Positions 20,369-29,791 of a stretch of 64,000 nt of DNA are shown piece by piece (position 1 is the first letter of the stretch; every line of letters begins with the position of its first letter). A program made the position numbers and the translations under genes. The notes beneath the pieces are model-generated. The model saw nothing but the letters and a program-made list of their open reading frames with translations. It was not told the DNA's origin and made no database searches. The stretch comes from Burkholderiales bacterium (GTDB taxonomy: Bacteria > Pseudomonadota > Gammaproteobacteria > Burkholderiales > Burkholderiaceae_C), in NCBI GenBank assembly GCA_028868825.1, contig JAGWTU010000006.1, positions 62,001 through 126,000 on the forward strand. Reading direction: 5' to 3'.

Positions 20369-21550
20369 TCAGGCCAATAGCGCCGGCACGCGGGCCGCGA
20401 GGCCCTGCTTCTGCGCCGTCGCCGCGCCCATCACGGCGAATCCGCGCAGCGCCCCCGATGCGTCGTGGAACAGCGCCGCGCATCCGGCTTCGTCGGCCTG
20501 GGTCTGCCAAGTCCCCGCCAAGCCCGCCGGCGGCGGGCAGACGACGGTCGGGCTGGCGGGCGTCTTCACCGTCACCGGCATTGCCGGATAGACGAGATCG
20601 GTCGTCTGCCCGGCGAGATTGGCGGCCAGCGCCCTCGCCTGCGCCATCAGCGGCAGCACGAAGGGCAGCGAAAGCCCCTGCACCTCGGCGCAGTCGCCGA
20701 TCGCGTGCACGTGCGGCGCCGAGGTCGCGAGGCGGCGGTCGACGACGATGCCGCGGCCGACCGCAAGGCCGGCCGCCTGCGCGAGCGCGACGCGCGGGCG
20801 CAGGCCGACGGCCGACAGCACGACATCGGCCTCGACGGCGCTGCCATCGGCCAGCGTCAGCCGCAGGCCCTGCGCCGCGCGGTCGACCGCCTGCACGGCG
20901 GCACCGAAGCGGAATTTCACGCCGGCGGCCTCGAGCCGCTGGCGCATCCATTGCGCCGCCGCCTCGGGCAACAGGCGGCCGAGCGGGCGGTCGGCGATGT
21001 CGACCACGGTGGGCTCGATGCCGCGCGCCAGCAGGTCGTTGGCGAACTCGCAGCCGATCAGGCCGGCACCGAGCAGCGCCACGCGCTTCGCGCCCTCGAT
21101 GCGTTCGGCGAAGCGGGCGTAGTCGTCGACATCGTTGACCGACAGTACCTCGGCCGCGGCGTCGCCGGCCAGCGGCAGGCGGATCGGGTCGGCGCCCAGC
21201 GCGAGGACGAGGTCGCCGTAGGTGATCGCCTCGATCCGGCCCTCGCTCCCCTGATCGCCCTGCCGCCGCAGCCGCAGCGTCGATGCCGCGACGTCGATGC
21301 CCTCGACCTCGCCATGCGCGTGCACCGTCGCGCCGAGTTCGGCCGCCATCTGCGCGGCCGATTTCATGATCAGCGTCGCCGCCGTCTTCTTGCCGGCGAG
21401 CGCATTCGAGAGCATCGGCTTCGAATAGAAACCGCCGCCGTCGCGGCTCAGGACGATCAGCGCCCGCTCCTTGTCGAGCTTGCGGAACTCGCGCGCGAGG
21501 TTCCAGCCCGCCAGGCCGGTGCCGACGACGACGAGTGGCGCGGTCGTCAT
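20369..21550 (-). CDS. NAD(P)H-dependent rubredoxin reductase (FAD-dependent)
   Basis: A 393-residue FAD/NAD-linked reductase. It has an N-terminal FAD-binding fold VVVGTGLAGWNLA, an NAD(P)-binding fold VALLGAGLIGCEFAND at the middle and the second FAD motif HAIGDCAE. The early FYSKPMLSNALAGKK segment is typical of rubredoxin reductases. Its ATG overlaps the rubredoxin stop (TGATG), which strongly supports that partner. It passes electrons from NAD(P)H to rubredoxin, and from there probably to the rubrerythrin encoded upstream. Confidence 0.9.
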   Translation of the reverse strand: MTTAPLVVVGTGLAGWNLAREFRKLDKERALIVLSRDGGGFYSKPMLSNALAGKKTAATLIMKSAAQMAAELGATVHAHGEVEGIDVAASTLRLRRQGDQGSEGRIEAITYGDLVLALGADPIRLPLAGDAAAEVLSVNDVDDYARFAERIEGAKRVALLGAGLIGCEFANDLLARGIEPTVVDIADRPLGRLLPEAAAQWMRQRLEAAGVKFRFGAAVQAVDRAAQGLRLTLADGSAVEADVVLSAVGLRPRVALAQAAGLAVGRGIVVDRRLATSAPHVHAIGDCAEVQGLSLPFVLPLMAQARALAANLAGQTTDLVYPAMPVTVKTPASPTVVCPPPAGLAGTWQTQADEAGCAALFHDASGALRGFAVMGAATAQKQGLAARVPALLA

Positions 21551-21714
21551 CAGATTTCGACCATCTCGAAATCGGCCTTGGCGACACCGCAGTCCGGGCA
21601 TTCCCAGTCGCCGGGGATGTCGGCCCAGCGGGTGCCGGCGGCGATGCCGTCCTCGGGCATGCCGATCGCTTCGTCATAGACGAAACCGCAGACGACGCAT
21701 TGGAACTTCTTCAT
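21550..21714 (-). CDS. Rubredoxin
   Basis: A 54-residue rubredoxin with both iron ligands pairs, CVVCG at residues 6-10 and CPDCG at residues 39-43, and the conserved aromatic and turn residues YDEA and GTRW. It binds one iron in a Cys4 site and acts as one-electron carrier. It lies between rubrerythrin (65-base gap) and rubredoxin reductase (one-base overlap), so it is probably the electron link between the two. An alkane-hydroxylase role is possible in principle but no alkB is in the window. Confidence 0.95.
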   Translation of the reverse strand: MKKFQCVVCGFVYDEAIGMPEDGIAAGTRWADIPGDWECPDCGVAKADFEMVEI

Positions 21715-21779
21715 GGTGGATCTTCCTGTCTGGTGTTCGATTGTGATGGAGAGCGCACAGGCGGCCGCGCGGCCCGCGT

Positions 21780-22265
<486 letters not shown>

Positions 22266-22329
22266 GGCGGGCTCCTGGGTTGATTCGATGAACGCAACGA
22301 TAGGCGTCATCGATCAACATGGCCATTCG

Positions 22330-22344
22330 ATTGATTCAATCAAT
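22330..22344. promoter_or_regulatory. FNR-like palindrome upstream of the rubrerythrin operon
   Basis: ATTGATT-C-AATCAAT is a perfect seven-base-arm palindrome 65 bases before the rubrerythrin start. It contains TTGAT and ATCAA, the FNR/DNR half-sites, but separated by three bases instead of the usual four. It is a probable operator; the exact regulator is open. Confidence 0.5.
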
Positions 22345-22380
22345 GCGATAGCCACCCTCCCACGCCGGACCCCGCCCGGC

Positions 22381-22400
22381 CCGGACCCCGACGGGTCCGG
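22381..22400 (-). terminator. Hairpin downstream of cbbM
   Basis: CCGGACCC-CGAC-GGGTCCGG is a perfect eight-base stem with a four-base loop, 11 bases after the cbbM stop. There is no T-tract, so it is either a rho-independent-like end without the usual tail or an mRNA-stabilising structure. Confidence 0.45.
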
Positions 22401-22411
22401 CCCTGCGGCCC

Positions 22412-23794
22412 TCAGGCGTGCAGGCCGCGCAGCTTCTCGCGCCAGCCTGGGTAGAGCTTGTCGGCGTCGCCGGGGAACGAATCGAAGGCGCGCGCGAACT
22501 CGCGGTGCTCCCGGGCCCAGGCGATGGGGTCGGCGCCGGCCTTCCAGCATTCGTAGGCCTGGCGCAGGCTGCGCGCGCCGGCCGGTGCGCCGTCGAGATG
22601 GCCGTAGGCGCCGCCGCCGGCGGTGTTGATGACGTTGCCGTGGCCCAGGTTCTCGAAGAAGCCCGGCAGCCGCAGCGCGTTCATGCCGCCGCTGATGATC
22701 GGCGTCGTCGGCTTCATGCCCAGCCATTCCTGGTGGTAGACGGGACCCTGGTAGCTGTCGCGCTCGATGATGTAGGCGATGCCGCGGTCGTCGCGCTCGC
22801 CTTCCATCTTGCCGTAGCCCATCGTGCCGACGTGAATGCCGCTGGCACCCTGCAGCCGGCTCATCTTCGCCAGCACGTAGGCGGTGTAGCCGCGCTTGGC
22901 GCTCGGGCTCGTCACCGCGCCATGGCCCGCGCGGTGGTAATGCAGGTACTGGTTCGGGAAATTGCGCCGCGCCGTCGTGATCATGCCGGGGCCGCCGACA
23001 TAGCCGTCGACGAGGAAGGCGACCTTGTCGGCGTCGGGTCCGAATTCGCGCAGGATGAATTCACCGCGCGCCAGCATCTCGTAATGGTCGTCGGCGGTGA
23101 TGTTGGCCGAGAACAGCTTGGCCTCGCCGGTCTCGTCCATCGCGCGCTTCATCGCGTCGTAGACCAGCGGGATCGTCTTGCGCATCGGCGAGAAGGTCTG
23201 GTTGCCCTGCGGCTCGTCGTTCTTGATGAAGTCGCCGCCGCGCCAGAACTGGTAGGCCGCCTCGGCGAAGGGCTCGGGGCGCAGGCCGAGCTTGGGCTTG
23301 ATGATGGTGCCGGCGATGTAGCCGCCGTCCTTGACCGGGCGGCCGAGGATGCGCCAGAGGTCGCTGATGTCCTTGGCCGGGCCGTCGAACTGGCGCAGCG
23401 CCTCGGGCGGCACCCAGAAGTCGATCATCTTCGCGTGCTGGATGTCGCCCATGCCCTGGTTGTTGCCGATCGCCAGCGTCAGGAACGACACCATCATCAT
23501 GCGGCCGTCGGTGATGTTGCGGTCGAACAGTTCCAGCGGGTAGGCGATGCGCAGGTCCTCGCTCGCCTCGTCGATGTGATAGACGAGCGCGTCGACGCTG
23601 CGCGTGTAGTCGTCGGTCGTCGAGACCGCGACGTTGGTGCCGGTCGACGACTCGGCGGCGAAATGCGCCCCCGCCTCGAGGTAGCCGACCCCCGCCTTGG
23701 GCTTCATCTTGTAGGCGACCAGGATGTGGCGGCCCTGGCGGATCAGTTCGGCCTCGTTCAGGCTGAGGTCGGCGTAGCGGTTCGATTGGTCCAT
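22412..23794 (-). CDS. cbbM: Ribulose-1,5-bisphosphate carboxylase, form II
   Basis: The 460-residue product is a form II RuBisCO. Residue numbers coincide with the Rhodospirillum rubrum enzyme: K166 in GTIIKPKLG, the carbamylated K191 with D193 and E194 in DFIKNDE, H287 in HYHRAGHG and loop-6 K329 in [10 protein letters not shown]. It needs no small subunit; form II enzymes have low CO2/O2 specificity and suit CO2-rich, low-oxygen conditions. AGGAAG precedes the ATG. It stands alone, about 10 kb from the other cbb genes, with no cbbQ/cbbO activase gene beside it. Confidence 0.98.
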   Translation of the reverse strand: MDQSNRYADLSLNEAELIRQGRHILVAYKMKPKAGVGYLEAGAHFAAESSTGTNVAVSTTDDYTRSVDALVYHIDEASEDLRIAYPLELFDRNITDGRMMMVSFLTLAIGNNQGMGDIQHAKMIDFWVPPEALRQFDGPAKDISDLWRILGRPVKDGGYIAGTIIKPKLGLRPEPFAEAAYQFWRGGDFIKNDEPQGNQTFSPMRKTIPLVYDAMKRAMDETGEAKLFSANITADDHYEMLARGEFILREFGPDADKVAFLVDGYVGGPGMITTARRNFPNQYLHYHRAGHGAVTSPSAKRGYTAYVLAKMSRLQGASGIHVGTMGYGKMEGERDDRGIAYIIERDSYQGPVYHQEWLGMKPTTPIISGGMNALRLPGFFENLGHGNVINTAGGGAYGHLDGAPAGARSLRQAYECWKAGADPIAWAREHREFARAFDSFPGDADKLYPGWREKLRGLHA

Positions 23795-23821
23795 GTCGTC
23801 TTCCTGAAGTGGGATGGAGGC

Positions 23822-23880
23822 ACTCTAGGATTCGACATCGCTAAGCACAACTAAAGAATATTGAGGTCTGAATTCAGCAA
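23822..23880 (-). promoter_or_regulatory. cbbM promoter with putative CbbR site
   Basis: On the minus strand TTGTGC (23850-23845), a 17-base spacer and TAGAGT (23827-23822) form a plausible promoter 27 bases before the cbbM start. About 18 bases upstream of the -35 lies the palindrome CTGAATTCAG (23868-23877), inside AATTCAGCAA (23871-23880), identical to ten bases in the cbbR/rpe spacer. A site centred near -58 fits LysR-type activation. CbbR is the expected activator. Confidence 0.6.
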
Positions 23881-23910
23881 AACCTGACGCCGCCACCCCC
23901 CCTGCCGGCT

Positions 23911-24237
23911 TCACTTCTTCTTCGCCTTCTTCGGCTTGGTCGCGGCTTCGGCGGCCAGCAACTGGTCGAGCTGCTTGACGATCTCGCCCTCGATGACGCC
24001 GCGGAAGGCGCCAACGAGCAGGCCCAGCGTCGCCTCGAGGTCGAAATGATCGGCGGCGACGACGAGCCGGCCCTTGACGCCGCTGCGCTTGAACTCGACG
24101 CGGTCGCTGTCGTCGCCCTCGTAGACGGTGCAGTCCATGCCGAACTCGGCCTCGACCTGCTCGGCCCAGCGCCAGGCGACCTCGCGCGCTCGCGCCAGGC
24201 CCAGCGGGTGTTCACGGTGGATGCGGATCTCGGCCAT
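23911..24237 (-). CDS. Polyhydroxyalkanoic acid system (PHA granule region) family protein
   Basis: The 108-residue protein starts MAEIRIHREHPLGLARAREVA and continues to KGRLVVAADHFDLEATLGLL, the pattern of the PHA_gran_rgn family, and ends with a lysine-rich tail (TKPKKAKKK). Members are found near PHA synthesis genes in Proteobacteria, but no PHA synthase is in this window. Its start overlaps the end of the upstream aminopeptidase gene by 26 bases, so it is the last gene of a three-gene same-strand run. Its molecular role is not established. Confidence 0.82.
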   Translation of the reverse strand: MAEIRIHREHPLGLARAREVAWRWAEQVEAEFGMDCTVYEGDDSDRVEFKRSGVKGRLVVAADHFDLEATLGLLVGAFRGVIEGEIVKQLDQLLAAEAATKPKKAKKK

Positions 24238-25321
24238 CGGGCCCTCCTCTCGTTGCTTCGGTGGCAAGTGTCGCGCGGCGCTCGGCCCGCGGCATCGCGG
24301 CGAGTCGGCGCACCTCGGCGTAGTAGCGGACGAAGTCGCCGCCCTCGCGGTCGTAGAGGCGCTCGAACTGCGGCACGAGTTCGTCGTAGGCCGCGAGCAC
24401 GCCGAAGGCGGCGTTGTTGGCCTCGGCGAACCAAGGGTCGTAGCCGGCATAGCCGTCCCAGCGCTCGCGCTTGAGCGTCGCGTAATCGGCGCGCAGCGCG
24501 GCGTAGATCGCGGCCTTGCGCTCGCGCATCGCCGGCGGCGGCAGCGCGCTGGCGTAGAGCGCTTCGAGCTCGCCGCGGGTGCGCCGCGTCAGGGCGTGGA
24601 AATCGTCGCGCCGCCGGCGCGCGAGCGCGTCGGCGGCCTGCGCCGCCGCATCGGCTCGCGCGGCCAGCCAGCGCCGGCCGCCGATGCGCTCGACCGAGAC
24701 CGCGAACGATTCGTTGAAGGTCGTGTCGTCGGCCGCGTAGGCGACCTGGTGCGCCAGCTCGTGGAAGATCAGCCGCGCCAGATCGCCCTCGGGCCAATCG
24801 ACGAAGGTGTTGAGCAGCGGGTCGCCGCCGATCCAGTTGCTCCAGCCCAGCGTGCTGTAGGCGGGGACGCCGTAGACATCGGTCTCCCAACCCTGTGCAC
24901 GCAGCGCGGCGGCCTCGGCCTCGGCACCGGCGCGAGCGTAATAGCCGCGGTAGCCGACGCAGCCCATGATGGGGAAGCACCAGGTCTTCAGCGTCAGCGA
25001 CAGCTCGGGCGCTGCGACGACGTTCCAGACCGCCGATTCGCGCCCCAGATCGGCGTAGCGGCGGTAGCTGTCGTTGTCGGGCAGCTTCAGCTCGCTCACG
25101 GCGTAGTCGCGCAGGCGCTGCGTCAGCCGCAGCCGCTCGCGCAGCGCGGGAGGCGTCGCCGGGTCGGCAATGACATCGGCGACCGGGCGCGAGCGACGCA
25201 TCAGCTCGAGGTGGCCGCCGATGGCCTGCGCGTAGTAGCCCAGCGAGCCGCAGCCGCCGAGCAGCGCCGCGGCCGCCAGCAGCGCCGCGGCCAGCGCGGA
25301 CCGGCGCAGCCTTCGCCGCAT
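24212..25321 (-). CDS. Membrane-anchored zinc aminopeptidase-like lipoprotein (PF10023-type)
   Basis: A 369-residue protein with a lipoprotein signal ending LLGGC at residues 20-24, so it should be lipid-anchored. The zinc motif HELAHQ is near residue 187, followed by a downstream NESFAVSVE that may give the third ligand. Length and layout fit the predicted aminopeptidase family Aminopep (PF10023). Its ATG overlaps the stop of the molybdopterin oxidoreductase gene (TGATG) and it overlaps the PHA-region gene by 26 bases. Substrate unknown. Confidence 0.8.
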   Translation of the reverse strand: MRRRLRRSALAAALLAAAALLGGCGSLGYYAQAIGGHLELMRRSRPVADVIADPATPPALRERLRLTQRLRDYAVSELKLPDNDSYRRYADLGRESAVWNVVAAPELSLTLKTWCFPIMGCVGYRGYYARAGAEAEAAALRAQGWETDVYGVPAYSTLGWSNWIGGDPLLNTFVDWPEGDLARLIFHELAHQVAYAADDTTFNESFAVSVERIGGRRWLAARADAAAQAADALARRRRDDFHALTRRTRGELEALYASALPPPAMRERKAAIYAALRADYATLKRERWDGYAGYDPWFAEANNAAFGVLAAYDELVPQFERLYDREGGDFVRYYAEVRRLAAMPRAERRATLATEATRGGPDGRDPHPP

Positions 25322-27375
25322 CAGAGCGGTTCGACCTCGACCAGGCAGTCGTAGAACGACGGCCCGCCGCCGATATCGGTGAGCCGCTGGTGCGTGAGTT
25401 CGTTGACGTTGGTGCCGGCGATGCCGAGCTTGCGCCACCAGACACCGAGCCCGACGACCACACCCGGCCGCGCCCGTTCACTGACCTCGGCCTTGCAGCG
25501 GTACTCGCCGCGATCGTTGCGCACGCGCACCGTCGCTCCGCTGGCGATCGCGCGCGGCGCGGCGTCCGCGGGGTGGATCTCGAGTCGCGGCTCGCGCTCG
25601 ATCGCGCGCAGGCTCGCGACGTTCACGAACGACGAATTGAGGAAGTTGCGTGCCGGCGGCGAGATCATCGCCAGCGGGTAGCGCGCCGCGAGTTCGGGCG
25701 CCGAGATCGCGCTCTCGTAATTCGGCACATGGTCGGGCAGTTCGAGCCCCGGGCCGCAGGCGCGCGCGCGGCCATCGGCGGTCGGGAAGCCGCCGGCGGC
25801 AAACGGTGCGTCGGGGATGCGCAGCTTCGACCAGCCGCGCTCGCGCAGCTCGGCCGGATCGACCTGCGCCGCATCGAAGGCACCCAGCGCCATCGCCTCG
25901 TCGCTGTCGGCGAAGCAGGCGTCGGTGTAGCCCATGCGCGCGGCGAGGCCGCGGAAGATCTCGGCGTTCGATCGCGCCTGCCCGAGCGGCGCGATCGCCG
26001 GCCGGTTCAGCAGCGCGCAGGTGTGGCCGTAGCTGCTGTGCGCGTCCCAATGTTCGAGCTGCGTCGTCGCCGGCAGCACGATGTCGGCGTGGTCGGCGGT
26101 GTCGGTGAGGAAATGCTCGAGCACGACGGTGTAGAGATCGTCGCGGGCGAAGCCGCGGGCGACACGCGCGCTGTCGGGTGCGACCGCGACCGGGTTGCTG
26201 TTGTAGACGACCAGCGCCTCGATCCGCGGACCGAAATCGGCGCTCGCCGCGCGCAGCAGGTCGTCGCCTATCGTCACCATGTTGATCGTGCGCGGCCGCC
26301 GGTCACCGAGCAGATCGGGGCGCTGCAGCCAGGCATCGCGGCGCACATGCCGGAACCAGCCCGAACTCGACAGCAGCAGCCCGCCCGCGCGCTCGCGCCA
26401 GGCGCCCGTCAGGCAGGGCAGCAGCGCGACCAGACGGACCGCGTTGCCGCCGCCATGCACGCGCTGCATGCCGTAGTTCAGCCGGATCGCGGCCGGCTTC
26501 GTGCTCGCGTAAGCCTGCGCGAGTTCGCGGATCACGGCGGCTTCGATGCCGCAGACGGCGGCCGCGCGTTCGGGCGGCCATTGCAGCGCGCGCTCGCGCA
26601 GCTCGGGCCAGCCTTCGAGATGCTGCTCGACGTAATCGTGGTCGACGTGGTCGCCCGCGACGATCTCGTGCATCAGCGCCAGCGCCAGTGCACCGTCGGT
26701 GCCGGGCAGCAGGGCGATGTGCTGGTGGCACTTCTCGGCCGTCTCGGTGCGCCGCGGGTCGATGCAGACGAGCCGCGCGCCGCGGCGCTTGGCCTCCTGC
26801 GCCTGGGTCCAGAAATGCACGCTCGAGGTGATCGGGTTGCTGCCCCAGATGAGGATCAGGCGGCTTTCGGCGAACCATTCCACATGCATGCCGACCTTGG
26901 CACCGTAGGTCGCCGCGAGCGCCTGGCCGCCGGCGCTGGCGCAGATCGTGCGATCGAGCAGCGAGGCGCCGAGGCGGTGGAAGAAGCGCGCCGCCATGCC
27001 GTCGCCCTGCACGAGACCCATCGTGCCGGCGTAGCTGTAGGGCAGGATGGCCTGCGGGTCGCGCGCGGCGATGGCGGTGAGCCGCGCCGCAACCTCGGCC
27101 AGCGCCTCGTCCCAACCGATGGCCTCGAAGCGGCCGGCGCCCTTCGGTCCGACGCGGCGCAGCGGCGTCAGCACGCGGTCCGTGTGGTAGCTGCGCTCGG
27201 TGTAGCGGCTGACCTTGGTGCACAGCGCGCCATGCGTGGGCGGGTGGTCGGGGTCGCCGTGGACGGCGACGGCGCGACCGCCCTCGACGGTGACGCGCAG
27301 CGCGCAGGTGTCGGGGCAGTCGTGCGGGCAAGCGCCCTGGACGACCTGCCGGGGCAGCGGTTCGGGATCGGTCAT
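25321..27375 (-). CDS. Molybdopterin-dependent oxidoreductase (DMSO reductase superfamily)
   Basis: The 684-residue protein begins with a 4Fe-4S binding region (CPHDCPDTC, then GALCTK, residues about 16-52), followed by the molybdopterin domains (IWGSNPITSSVHFW, VVYNSNPVAVAPD, LPATTQLEHWDAH) and a C-terminal MGD-binding domain from about residue 570. There is no twin-arginine signal, so it is probably cytoplasmic, and no dedicated electron-transfer or membrane subunit is next to it. It resembles the formate/thiosulfate/biotin-sulfoxide-type branch; the substrate cannot be deduced. Confidence 0.88.
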   Translation of the reverse strand: MTDPEPLPRQVVQGACPHDCPDTCALRVTVEGGRAVAVHGDPDHPPTHGALCTKVSRYTERSYHTDRVLTPLRRVGPKGAGRFEAIGWDEALAEVAARLTAIAARDPQAILPYSYAGTMGLVQGDGMAARFFHRLGASLLDRTICASAGGQALAATYGAKVGMHVEWFAESRLILIWGSNPITSSVHFWTQAQEAKRRGARLVCIDPRRTETAEKCHQHIALLPGTDGALALALMHEIVAGDHVDHDYVEQHLEGWPELRERALQWPPERAAAVCGIEAAVIRELAQAYASTKPAAIRLNYGMQRVHGGGNAVRLVALLPCLTGAWRERAGGLLLSSSGWFRHVRRDAWLQRPDLLGDRRPRTINMVTIGDDLLRAASADFGPRIEALVVYNSNPVAVAPDSARVARGFARDDLYTVVLEHFLTDTADHADIVLPATTQLEHWDAHSSYGHTCALLNRPAIAPLGQARSNAEIFRGLAARMGYTDACFADSDEAMALGAFDAAQVDPAELRERGWSKLRIPDAPFAAGGFPTADGRARACGPGLELPDHVPNYESAISAPELAARYPLAMISPPARNFLNSSFVNVASLRAIEREPRLEIHPADAAPRAIASGATVRVRNDRGEYRCKAEVSERARPGVVVGLGVWWRKLGIAGTNVNELTHQRLTDIGGGPSFYDCLVEVEPL

Positions 27376-27463
27376 GGCGGGAATGTGCCACAGCGCTGCG
27401 GGCCTGGCGCCGCGGGACTAAGATCGGCAGGACCTCGGATCGGCCCCGCGGCCGGAGCGCCCC

Positions 27464-28657
27464 ATGCAGATCATCGAATCGATACTTGCCGACGCCGCCG
27501 TCGCCACCGCCCTGCGACGCGACATCCACGCCCACCCCGAACTCTGCTTCGAGGAGGTCCGCACCTCGGACCTGATCGCCAAGATGCTCACCGAATGGGG
27601 CATACCGGTGCACCGCGGCCTGGGCAAGACCGGCGTCGTCGGCATCGTGTCCAACGGCAGCAGCCAGCGCGCCGTGGGCCTGCGCGCCGACATCGACGCG
27701 CTGCCGATGACCGAGCACAACCGCTTCGCCCACGCCAGCCGCCACCCGGGGCGCATGCACGCCTGCGGCCACGACGGGCACACCGCGATGCTGCTCGCCG
27801 CGGCCAAGCATCTGTCGCGACACCGCGATTTCGACGGCACCGTCTACCTCGTCTTCCAGCCCGCCGAGGAGGGCGGCGGCGGCGCGCGCGAGATGATCGC
27901 CGACGGCCTGTTCGACCGCTTCCCGATGGAGGCGATCTTCGGCGCCCACAACTGGCCCGGGATGGCCGTGGGCACCTTCGGCGTCAACCCGGGCGCGATG
28001 ATGGCGTCGAGCAACGAGTTCACGGTGACGATCCGCGGCAAGGGCTCGCATGCGGCGATGCCGCACCTGGGCATCGACCCGGTGCCGGTGGCCGCACAGA
28101 TGGTGCTGGCATTCCAGACCATCATCACGCGCAACCGCAAGCCCATCGACCCGGGCGTGATCTCGGTGACGATGATGCGCGCCGGCGAGGCCGTCAACGT
28201 CGTCCCCGATTCGTGCGAGCTGCGTGGCACCGTGCGCACGTTCTCGATCGAGACGCTGGACCTCATCGAATCGCATATGCGACGGGTCGCCGAACATACC
28301 TGCGCCGCTTTCGGCGCCGGCTGCGAATTCGAATTCAAGCGCAATTACCCGCCGACGGTGAATCACGCAGCCGAGACCGAATTCATCCGCGAGACGCTGG
28401 CCGGCGTCGTCGGCGCCCAGAACGTGCACGCCTTCGAGCCGACGATGGGCGCCGAGGACTTCAGCTTCTTCCTGCAGGCCAAGCCGGGCTGCTATTTCGT
28501 CATCGGCAACGGCGACGGCGCGCACCGCGACGGCGGCCATGGCCTGGGGCCCTGCATGCTGCACAACCCGAGCTACGACTTCAACGACGACCTGATCCCG
28601 CTGGGCGCGACGGCCTGGGTGCGCATCGCCGAGCGCTGGCTGGCCCAACCGCGCTGA
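27464..28657 (+). CDS. M20-family amidohydrolase (hippurate hydrolase/N-acyl-amino-acid deacylase type)
   Basis: A 397-residue metallopeptidase-like amidohydrolase. It has the early RDIHAHPELCFEEVRT segment, the metal ligands in HACGHDGHTAMLL (residues about 101-113) and PAEEGGGGAREMI (Glu pair), an inserted dimerisation domain (from about 180) and the C-terminal GAEDFSFF with a His downstream. Such enzymes hydrolyse amide bonds of N-acyl amino acids. It is divergent from the molybdopterin oxidoreductase (88-base spacer) and followed 14 bases later by another hydrolase gene. Substrate unknown. Confidence 0.9.
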   Translation: MQIIESILADAAVATALRRDIHAHPELCFEEVRTSDLIAKMLTEWGIPVHRGLGKTGVVGIVSNGSSQRAVGLRADIDALPMTEHNRFAHASRHPGRMHACGHDGHTAMLLAAAKHLSRHRDFDGTVYLVFQPAEEGGGGAREMIADGLFDRFPMEAIFGAHNWPGMAVGTFGVNPGAMMASSNEFTVTIRGKGSHAAMPHLGIDPVPVAAQMVLAFQTIITRNRKPIDPGVISVTMMRAGEAVNVVPDSCELRGTVRTFSIETLDLIESHMRRVAEHTCAAFGAGCEFEFKRNYPPTVNHAAETEFIRETLAGVVGAQNVHAFEPTMGAEDFSFFLQAKPGCYFVIGNGDGAHRDGGHGLGPCMLHNPSYDFNDDLIPLGATAWVRIAERWLAQPR

Positions 28658-28671
28658 ATCGCGCTGCAGCG

Positions 28672-29760
28672 ATGAGCAGCGACCCCTGCGCCGGCTTCGC
28701 GACGAGCTATGCGCAGGCGCGGCAGCGCTTCATCGCCGCGGCCGACGCGGCCGGGCTCGATGTCCACGGCCATGTCCACCCGATGCTCGGCATCGACGGC
28801 GAAACGCTGGCGCTGGACATCGCGCGCAGCGGCCCCGCCGATGCCGCGGCGCTGCTGATCCTCAGCAGCGGCTGCCATGGCGTCGAGGGCTATTGCGGAT
28901 CGGGCGTGCAGAACGCGCTGCTGGCCGACGCCGAATTCGGCGCCGCGGCCCGGCGCGCCGGCGTCGCGGTGCTCCACCTCCATGCGCTGAATCCCTATGG
29001 CTTTTCCTGGTCGCGCCGCGTCACGCAAGAGAACGTCGACCTCAATCGCAACTGGCCCGATTTCGGCGCACCGCTGCCGCGCAATCCCGCCTACGACGAG
29101 ATCGAGCATTGGTTGCTGCCGGCGCATTGGCCGCCTTCGCCCGAGGTCGAGGCCGGGCTCCAGGCCTGGATCGCGCAACACGGCGTCGCCGCCTTCCAGG
29201 CCGCCCTCTCGCAGGGCCAGTACGCGCATCCCGAGGGCCTGTTCTACGGCGGCCACGATCCGACCTGGAGCCGCCAGACGCTGAGCCATGTGCTGCAGGA
29301 GCAGGCCGGCCGCTGCCGCCGGCTGGCGTGGATCGACTTGCACACCGGCCTCGGCCCCTGCGGCCATGGCGAACGCATCCTCGCCGGCCCCGACGACGCC
29401 GAGACGCTGGCGCGCGCCCGCGCCTGGTGGGGTCCGCAGGTGACCTCGATCCACGACGGCTCGTCGACCTCGCCGCCGCTGGCCGGGATGATGTGGACCG
29501 CCGCGCCGGCGCTGTGCCCGCAGGCCGAGTACACCGGCATCGCGCTCGAATTCGGCACCCTGCCGCTGCAGGCCTGCTGGCAGGCGCTGCGCGAGGATCA
29601 ATGGTTCGAGCTGCATCCCGACGCCGACCCGCGCCGGCGCGAGGCCGCGCGACGGCGCATGCGCGAGGCCTTCTACGTCGAGACCGACGACTGGGAGCGC
29701 CGCATCGTCGCGCAGTCGCGCGAGGCCGCGCTGCAGGCGCTGGCCGGACTCGCGGCTTGA
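28672..29760 (+). CDS. M14-like metallopeptidase, DUF2817 family
   Basis: The 362-residue protein has a carboxypeptidase-like zinc site: SSGCHGVEGY (His/Glu near residues 65-70), a downstream DLNRNWPDF (the typical NRN/W segment of M14 proteins) and WIDLHTGLGPCG (third His). DUF2817 proteins are predicted zinc carboxypeptidases or deacylases. No signal peptide is seen, so it is cytosolic. It is 14 bases after the M20 amidohydrolase on the same strand, so they may act on one substrate in turn (inferred). Confidence 0.82.
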   Translation: MSSDPCAGFATSYAQARQRFIAAADAAGLDVHGHVHPMLGIDGETLALDIARSGPADAAALLILSSGCHGVEGYCGSGVQNALLADAEFGAAARRAGVAVLHLHALNPYGFSWSRRVTQENVDLNRNWPDFGAPLPRNPAYDEIEHWLLPAHWPPSPEVEAGLQAWIAQHGVAAFQAALSQGQYAHPEGLFYGGHDPTWSRQTLSHVLQEQAGRCRRLAWIDLHTGLGPCGHGERILAGPDDAETLARARAWWGPQVTSIHDGSSTSPPLAGMMWTAAPALCPQAEYTGIALEFGTLPLQACWQALREDQWFELHPDADPRRREAARRRMREAFYVETDDWERRIVAQSREAALQALAGLAA

Positions 29761-29791
29761 ATCACTGAAGTCCTGGCGGACTGGGCCTGAG

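Noticed and set aside
22330..22344. Calling the palindrome a true FNR site
   Set aside because: The half-sites are separated by three bases while FNR boxes have four, so it is kept only as FNR-like.
25390..29760. Very long plus-strand open frame of over 1400 codons
   Set aside because: Its first part runs antisense to the molybdopterin oxidoreductase and has the Arg/Ala/Gly-rich composition of a GC-rich shadow frame; only its last part (28672-29760) is the real DUF2817 gene.
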